This document shows, in pieces, positions 30,518-39,500 of a DNA stretch of 39,619 nucleotides. The position numbers were made by a program, and so were the translations under genes. The notes below the pieces were generated by a model. That model had not been told where the DNA came from, did no database searches, and saw nothing but the letters and a program-made list of their open reading frames with translations. The stretch is from Actinoplanes oryzae (lineage in GTDB: Bacteria > Actinomycetota > Actinomycetes > Mycobacteriales > Micromonosporaceae), in contig NZ_JAUQWH010000080.1 of NCBI RefSeq assembly GCF_030757795.1, positions 1 to 39,619 of the forward strand. Reading direction: 5' to 3'. How positions within the stretch are numbered: the first letter of the stretch is position 1; each line of letters starts with the position of its first letter.

Positions 30518-33500
30518 TCAGTCGTCCAGGGGCTTCGCGGGGTCGGCCAGGACGCGCTCGACCAGCTCGACGTAGCGGGCGGCCCAGGCGGCCACCGTGG
30601 ACTCGGCGAAGAGGGCGACCGCGTAGACGATCTCCAGGCGCAGGCCCCCGCCCGGCAGCTCGGCGAGCTGCCAGGCCTGGTCGCCGCGGGAGCCGGTCGT
30701 CTCGATGTGGCCGGCCGGGGCCGGGTCGACGCCCGGCAGGCGCAGGCAGGACTCGCCCTCGTCGAGGGTCGCGAAGTAGACGCGCTCCGGCGCGGTCAGG
30801 CCCAGCGCCGCGGTCTGCACCCGCGACGGCACGGACTGGCGGGCCAGCATCTGCCAGTTGGCCTCGGTGGTACGGGCCACGAGGTCGTCGAAGCTGGTCA
30901 CGCCGCCGGTCGGGACGACCAGCCAGGCGGCGCTGGCGAAGATGCCGACCACGCGGTCGAAGCGGGCGTCCGGGCGGTTGGCGACGGTCGAGTTCAGCGG
31001 GATGTCGTCGAGCCCCGTGAGCTGGTGGGCCAGCCAGGCGAAGGCGGCGGCCAGGACGGCGTAGGGGGTGCTGGTCCGGCTGGTCGCGTACGCACCGACC
31101 CGGCGCATCAGATCCGGCGACAGATCGACGGTGTACGCCGCCCCGGCCCGCGACACGTTCGCCGTACGCGGATGATCGGTGGGCAGGGCGAGGGTGCGCA
31201 GGTTCGGGAAGCGTCCCGCCCACTCGCGCAACTCCGCCTGCGTCGCCGGGTCCCGGAGGTGGTCTTGTTCCCACGCGGCGAAGTCGACGAAGTCCGCGTC
31301 GAGAGCCGGCAGGCCCGCGGGCTCGCCGGTGACCGCCGCCCGGTAGAGGGCGCCGAGGTCGTCGGTCAGCACGTCGAGCGACCAGCCGTCGCAGATGCCG
31401 TGGTGGATGGCGACCAGCAGCTCGTGGACCCCGTCGTCGGCCAGCAGCGCCACCCGGAAGCCCGGCTCCGCATCCAGATCGAAGCCCTGCGCGGCCCAGC
31501 CGGCGGCGATCGTGTCCCACTCGGACTGTCCGGCATGCCGGACGGGCAGCGGGACCGGGCGCGGGCGCAGCACCTCCTGCAGGACCACGCCGTCGCGCTC
31601 GGCGTAGCGGGTGCGCAGCGCCGGATGCCGCTCCACCAGGGCGGTGACCGCCGAGGCCAGCGCCTCGACGTCCAGCTCGCCGCGCAGGCGGAAGCGCACC
31701 GCGATGGTCAGTACGCTCGGCACGTCGCTGGCCAGGGTGCTCTCCCGCTGCCGCGCCTGCACCACCCCGGCCGGCGCGCTGCGTACCACCTCGGAGGGCT
31801 CCGACGAGCGCAGGAAGGCGGCCATCTGCCGGATCGTCGGCGCGGACAGGAAGTCGCGGACCGACGGCGCCCGCCCGAACGCCGCCCGCACCGCGTTGAG
31901 CAGCCGGATCGCGCTCAGCGAATGGCCGCCGGCGGCGAAGAACGTCTCGTCCGGCCCGATGCTGCCACGGCCCGTCTCCGCGCACCACATCCCGTGCAGC
32001 CGCGCTTCGAGACCGTCCCCGGGAGAGGGCACCGGCGCCCGGTCCAGCTTGCCGTTGACGGTCGTCGGCAGCGCGTCGACGAGCATCCACGCCGCCGGGA
32101 TCATGTATCCCGGCAGGTGCACGGCGAGGGCCTCGGTCAGGGTCGCCGGTGTCACGCCGGGGGCGGCGGGCACGACGTAGGCGGCCAGCTGCACGTCGCC
32201 CCGGTGGTCGGGGCGGGTCAGGACGGCGGCCTCGCGCACCGACGGCAGGCCCCGGAGCCGGTGCTCCACCTCACCCGGCTCGACCCGGAAGCCGCGGATC
32301 TGCACCTGCGCGTCGGTGCGGTGCAGGAACTCCAGCTGCCCGTCGCCCCGCCAGCGGCCCCTGTCACCGGTGCGGTAGGCCGGGCCGTACCGGTCGTGGC
32401 GCACGAACCGGCGCGCGGTCTCCTCCGGCGCGCCCAGGTAGCCGTCGGCGAGCTGCACCCCACCGGTCCAGAGCTCCCCCGCCACGCCGGGCGGCACCGG
32501 CTCGCCGTCCTCGTCCAGCACCCGCACCCACATGCCCGGCACCGGTCGCCCGATCGGCGGCACCCGCCGGTCGCCCGCGGGCACCCGGGCGGTGGTGACG
32601 GCCACGGTCGCCTCGGTCGGCCCGTAGATGTTGGTCACCTCGAACGGCAGTCCCGCCGGGCCGCCGTGGTGCAGCCGGTCGCCGCCGACGACCAGATGCC
32701 GCAGCTCGCCGGCGCCCCCGGACCAGTCGAGGTCCAGCAGCAGCTCCCCCATCGGCGTGGGGAGCATGACGACGGTGATCCGCTGCTCCACGAGCCACTG
32801 CCGCAGCGCCACGGGATCCAGGCGGACGTCGTCGGGCACCGGGTGCAGGCTCGCCCCGGCCCGGACCGCCGGCCACACCTCCACGCAGGACGCGTCGAAG
32901 CCGGGGCTGCAGTACCAGCTGAGCCGGTCGGCGGCGGTGATGCCCAGGTCGCCGATCCACCAGGCGACGGTGTTGGCGAGGGCGGCGTGCGGGACGCGGC
33001 ATCCCTTCGGGCGGCCCGTGGATCCCGACGTGTAGAGGACGTAGGCGATGTCGGCCGGCTGCGGCGACACGGGCTCGGGTGGCGTGTCCTCGGAGGCGAT
33101 GGCGGGATCCACGCGTACGTGATCGGCGAGCGGGACGGCGCCGACCACCGCGACCACCTCGGCGGCCGTCGCGATCCCGGCCAGGCGGGCGACGGGCTGG
33201 GCCGGATCCAGCGGTACGTAACCGGCGCCCGTCCACAGCACTCCGAGCATCGCGGCGACGGCGTCCGCGCCACGCGGCAGATGCACGCCGACGAGCCGCC
33301 CCGGACCGGCCCCCGCGGCGATCAGCTGCGCGGCGATGGCGGCGGCGCGGCGGCGTACCTCGGATGCGGTCACCACCCCGTCGGATCCCCGCACCGTCAG
33401 GCTGTCGGGAAGGTCGAGGGGCGTCATCAGACGGTCGGCGTGCGGCGCGGGCGGGCCGCCGTCCTGCCAGCGGGTGAGCAGGGCGGCGTCGGCGGCGGTC

Positions 33501-36500
33501 AGGCGGGGCAGGGTGGACAGGGGCGCCGCGGGGCGGGCGAGCCCGTCGTGCAGGGCCGCGCGGAAGTGGTCGAGCACACGCTGCGCGGTGGCCTCGTCGA
33601 ACAGGTCGGTGGCGTAGTCGAGGCGGCAGTCGATCGTCGTGCCCCGGCCGGTCAGGACCAGCGTGAGGTCGAAGGGGGCGCGGCGGGCGGTGATCGGGAG
33701 CGGCTCGGCGTGGACCCCGGGCAGGTCGAAGGCGAAGACGGGCGCGCGGTCGTACTCGATGACCACGTCGAACAGCGGCGTGCGGCCCGGCTCGGCGTCG
33801 TCGCCCAGCGCTGCGACGATGGCGGGCAGCCCGGCGGAGCGGTGGTCGTGCGCGGCGAGGACGGTGGAGCGGGTGGTGCGTACCAGATCGGCGAAGCCCT
33901 CCTGGTCCGCCACCGGGATCCGCAGCGGCACGGTGCTCAGGAACGCGCCGACAACCCGCTCGGCGCCGGCCGGGCGGTCCGCCACCGGCGCGCCGATGAC
34001 CAGGTCCGGCTCCCCGGTCAGCCGGCGCAGGGCGACGGCCAGGGCCGAGACCAGCACGCTGTACGCGGTCACGCGCTGCTCCCGGCAGAACCGCCCCAGC
34101 AGCTCGTGGTCGCCGGCGCCGATCGTGGCCCGGACGCTGTCGCCGGCGCCGGTGCGCACGGGCGGGCGCGGCCGGTCCACGGGCAGCTCGGGGCGCGGCG
34201 GTCGCTTCGCCAGCGTGGCCGTCCAGTGGCCGAGGTCGGCGTCGCAGGGATCCCCAGGGTGCGGAAGGGGTTGCACGGCGGGCAGCCCGGGATCCCGCCC
34301 GGTTACGAACGCCCGGTACGCCGCGGAGATCTCCTCGGTGAGCACCTCTGCGGACAACGTGTCGATCACCAGGTGATGCATGCGCAGGACGAGCAGATGC
34401 CGCTCGGGGCCCTCCCGGAGCAGCCGCGGCTCGAACAGCGGGCCCTCGGCCAGGTCGAACCGGTGCGCGGTCTCCGCGTCGGCCACCTCCGACTCGACCC
34501 CGTCGGTGACCGGCAGCAGCAGCGGCCGGTGCGCGCCGATGAGCAGCCGCGGCTCGCCGTCCTGCTCGGGGAAGGTCGCGCGCAGCATCGGATGCCGCTG
34601 CACCATCAGGTCCAGCGCGGCGCGCAGGGCATCGGCGTCGAGGGCGCCGGTCAGCCGGACGACCGCCGACTCGGTGTAGGCCGGGCCGGGATCCGACTGC
34701 TCGGCGTGCCAGATCGCCCGCTGCGCCGCCGAGGGCGCCGGGGCCGCCGTGAGCCGGTTGATCCGGGGCAGGGCCGCGAGCATCCGGCCGGGCGGGATCC
34801 CGAAGTCGACGAAGCAGCCGATCTCGTCCACGCCGAGCGCGGTCAGCCGGTCCAGCAGCGGCGCGGCCTCGCGCGGGCTGCCGATGAGGGCACGGTCGGC
34901 GGTGTAGCGCTCGTACGCCCGGCGGAACACGAAGGCCAGATCCTCGGGCGGCGTCCCGGCCAGGTCGACCCGCATGCCCAAACTGTTGGTGAGCTGCCCG
35001 AACAACGCCAGCGACGAGCGCAGATAGTCGCAGAACGGCTCGAAGGCCTCCGCCCGCGCCCGGTCGCCGTCGTCATCCAGATAGGTGTGCAGCAGCAGCA
35101 CCACCCGGCCCGCCCCGGGATCCAGTCCCGCCTCGGCGCGGGCGCGGCGGTACAGGGCGATGTTGCCGGCGAGCTGGTCGACGCTCTGCGCCATGAGGTT
35201 GGTGATGACCCCGAGCCCGGCCGCCCCGGCACGCCGGTAGCTGTCCGGGTTGCCGACGACGGCCGTGAAGAAGTCCGGCATCGCCTGCACCGGCCGCGGG
35301 AACAACCGCACCCGGGTACGGCTGCCGTCGCCCGCGGTCGCCTCCACCTCGGCGCCGCTCCACAGTTCGCGGATCCGCTCGATGCCCTCGTACATCCGGT
35401 CGCGATGATTGCCGTACGCCTCCGGGGCGAGCACGAAGTCGCGGGCGTGCCAGCCGCTCGCACACCCGAGCGCCACCCGGCCGTTCGAGAGGTTGTCTAC
35501 CATGGACCACTGCTCGGCGACGAGAATCGGATCGTGCAGGGGCAGCACGACGCAGCCGGCCCGCAGGCCTATCCTCTCCGTGCGCGTGGCGAGCGCGGCG
35601 GCGAGCACGGCCGGATCGGGGAAAATGCCGCCGAAGGAGTCGAAGTGCCGCTCGGGCAGCCAGACGGCATGCAGCCCGTGCCGGTCGGCGTAGACGGCGG
35701 CGTCGATGATGGCCTGATACTTGGCCTGGGCGCTCTCCCGCGGATAATCCCCGAAGAAGTAGAGGCTCAGATCCGGCTGCTTCCCGGAGCGCGTTGCCGC
35801 CTCGAGTCCTGTATCAACTGCGTCGAAGGGCGGCCGTGGCGGCATTTCCTCCGCGCCTCGCGGGTTTGCCTGGTGCTCACGCCGCACGGCGTCAGAGATC
35901 GTTCCCTGTCGCTCGCGCCGCACGGCATCAGGCGCCTTTTCGTGTGGCTCGCGCCGCAGGGCGTCAGGCGTCCTAGGAACCTGGGTTGATGGGGTGATCG
36001 GGCCGGTCCGCGTTCCTTCGCGGGGGAAGAAGCCCGCGTCGCGGAGCTCGGTCAGGCTGCCTTTCACCGCGTCGGTGATGACGGCGAGATCGGTGTCGGT
36101 GTGCGCGGTCGACAGGAAGAAGTTGCGCCATTCCCAGACGTGCACCCCGGCGAGCAGGAGGTGGTGGAAGAACAGATCCAAATTCGCCGTGGAGGCGAAG
36201 CGGAACAGCGAGCCGAAATGCAGCGTCCGCAGCGGGAACTCCTCCGCCGCGAAGAAGTCGTTCAACGTGCCGGCGAGGGCTGCCGTGCGCTGGTTGAGCG
36301 ATTCCTGCAGGCCGGGCCCGGCGTCGCGGAGCCGAGTCAGCACCGCCTTGGCGGCCACCATCGACACCGGGTGCTGCAGATAAGTGCCGCCGAAGAAGGT
36401 GGTCTCCTGCGGCGGCGCGCTGTCGTCGCCGTACTGCCAGAAGCCGCCGTCGACCCAGTCCATGATGTCCGCTCGGCCGGCGATCGCCCCGATGGGATAG

Positions 36501-39500
36501 CCGCCGCCGAGGACCTTTCCGTAGGTGGCGAGATCCGCCCGTACGCCGAAGACGCCCTGCGCGCCGCGCTGATGCGGCCGGAAACCGGTCAGCATCTCGT
36601 CGAAGACGAGCACGATGCCGTGGCGGTCGCACAGGGCGCGCAGTTCCCGGACGAAGGCGGTCGGCTGACGGTCGGGATGCCGGCTGGGCACGGGTTCGAG
36701 GACCACGGCGGCGATGCTCCCGGCCTCGCGCGCGATGATGTCCAGGCTGGCCGGGTCGCCGTAGGTCAGGACGCGCATCTCCGCCACGGCCGACTCCGGG
36801 ATGCCCGCCGACACGGGCACGGTCCGCCACGGCCGCTCGCCCGGGCCGCCCGGCACCGAGCGGCTCAGCACCGGGTCGAAATGCCCGTGGTACGACCCCT
36901 CGAACGTCACCACCACCGACCGGCCCGTGTACGCGCGGGCGATGCGGAGCGCGCCGGAGTTGGCCTCCGTACCCGTGGTGGCGAAGGCGGCCCGGTCCAT
37001 GCCGGTCAGTTCGCACAGCAGGTCGGCGACCTCCCCGGTCTCGGCGCTGCGTGGCCCGAATCGCATGCCGGAGTCGAGGAAGTCGCGCACGGCGCCGGTG
37101 ACGACATCGGGATCGTGTCCGAAGAGCAGGGTGCCGAATCCCATGGTGATGTCGACGTATTCGTTGCCGTCCACGTCCTCGATCCGCGCGCCCCGGGACC
37201 GGCACGCCGCGATCGGGTAGAGCATCTCCTTGGTGGCGCGCCGGAATCCGACGACGGCGCGGCTGTCCGCGAGGGTGCGGCGGTGCTGCTGGGCGAGGCG
37301 CTTGGAGGTGGCGGTGCGGGCGGTGTAACGCTGGATCAGGCTGTCGACGTGGCGCTGCTGCCGTTCGGTGAGCCGTCCGCCGGCGGCGCTGGCCGCGGCG
37401 CCGAGCGGTCGTGGCCCGAGCTGCGCCGCCACCGTCGGCTCCGGAGCCGGCTTGGGTGCCTCGAAGGCCGGCAACGGAGTCACCGGCGCCGGGGCCGAGC
37501 GCGCTTGGAGCTGCTGGGCCATCAGGTCGGTGAAGCGGCTCATCAGCTCGAGCTGCGACCGCACGATGTCGTCGGAGACCGTGGCCGCGCCGGAGGAGAC
37601 AGGAACGCTCGGCGCGGCAGGCACGCTCGGCGCGGCAGGCACGCTCGGCGCGGCAGGCACGCTCGGCGCGGCAGGCACGCTCGGCGCGGCAGGCACGCTG
37701 GACGCGGAGATAAAGCTGGGAGCGGAGGGAACGCCGGACGCGGCGGAGGAAGTAGACGCGGCGGGGACGGTGGGAAGGGCAGGCGCGGCAACGGGTTCGG
37801 GCTCGGGGGCGGGCGCGAGGGAGGGCGCGAGGGCGGCAAGGCGGTCGGGGGCCATCCGGGCGGTGACGGCCTCGGCGAGCAGGGCCGCGGTGTCGTGCTC
37901 CTCGAAGAGCTCGCGCATGCCGAGGCGTACGCCGAAAGCGGCCTCCACGTCCCGCAGCAGGTTGATCATCAGCAGCGAGTCGGCACCCAGGTCGAAGAAC
38001 GGCCGGTCCGCCGGGATGTCGCCGGCGCTCGCGCCCAGGTGACGCGCCACCATCTGCCGCACCCGGTCGAGCACGACGGCAGCGGGCGCGACGGCGACGG
38101 GCTCGTTCGGCATGGGACGGGAACCTCCAGCAGCGGGGGGAACGGAAGGGGCCGCCCAGTGCCGGTCGGCGCGGAACGGCATGGTGGGCAACGGGATCCG
38201 GCCGCCGCCCGGGGCGAGGCTCGTCCAGTCGATCGGGATCCCCCGGACGAACAGCTCTCCCGCGGCCCCGGCGAGCGATCCGCCCCGGCGCTGCACGGGC
38301 GTCCACGTGCTCCCCGGCCACTGCGTGCCGAGGCCGGTCAGTACCGCACCGGGCCCGAGCTCGACGAAGTGCGGACTCCGGGCACCGGCCAGGATCGTCT
38401 CCACGCCGGCCTGGAAGTCCGCGCGGTGGCGGGTGTGCCGGCGGACGTGGCCGGCGCCGAGGACCGTCCCGGCGGGGATGACCGTGCCGTCCGCGCCGGC
38501 CACCAGCGGAGTGTGCAGCGGGCGCCAGTCCAGCATGGCCGCCTGGGCGCCCAGATCGCCGAGGATCGGATCCATGGCCGCGGAGTGGAAGGCGTGGCCC
38601 ATGGCCAGCCGCCGATGGCCGATCCTCGCCTCGTCGAGGGCGGCGCAAGCCTGGGACACCGCCGCGGGCGTGCCGGACAGGACCTGGTTCTCCGGGCCGT
38701 TGCGGACGGTGTGCGTCAGGCCGGGCAGGGCGGCGCAGAGGCCGGCGGCCGTCTCGTCGTCGGTGAACACCGCGACAGCGGCGCCCGGCTCGGTGCGGTG
38801 CCGCATCAGGTGCCCGCGCAGGCCCGCGAGGAACATGGTGTCCGCCACGCTCAGGGCGCCCGCGAGGCAGAGGGCCGCGTACTCGCCGGCGCTGTGGCCG
38901 ATCAGCTGCTCCGGGCGTACGCCGATGGTGTGCAGGAAGCGGGCCTGGGCGATCTGCAGGGCGACCAGCGCGGGTTGCCCGGCCGCGGTGTCACCCGGCG
39001 CGATCGGCGCGAGCAGGTCGGTGCTCCACCAGCGGGCGTGGTGGGCGGCGCACTCGCGCAGGACCTCGCCGGCCACCGGCTGGTGCAGCAGCGAGGCGAT
39101 CGCGGCCGAGACGTCGCCGCCCTGCCCGGCGAGGGCGAAGACCACGGGACCGGCCGCCGCCGTGGTGGGAGAAGCGATGCGCAGGGCGTGCGCCGCCTCG
39201 GCCGCGGTGGCGGCGTGGACGACGAGCCGCTCGGTGTGCCTCCGGCGGCCGGCGCCGAGCGTGGTGAGGACGTCTCCCGGCCGGGGCGGATCGGGCGCGT
39301 CGAGACGGTCGGCGAGGCGGTGCGCCAGCGTGGTCAGCTTCTCGGTGGTCGGCGCCGACAGGGGGATGACGTATCCACCGGTGGCGGGGGCGGGATCCGA
39401 TCGCGGCGCTTGTTCGACGATGACGTGCGCGTTGGTGCCACCCACGCCGAGGGCGGACACGCCGGCCCGGCGCGGCTGGTCCGCGGGCCAGTCCATCGCC

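Noticed and set aside
30707..35989. A 1,760-codon plus-strand frame opposite the megasynthase
   Set aside because: Antisense to clear C, A and monooxygenase domains, with low-complexity composition and no motif.
37603..37710. CRISPR-like array
   Set aside because: Units are 18 bp with no spacers and in frame with a peptide repeat inside a gene.
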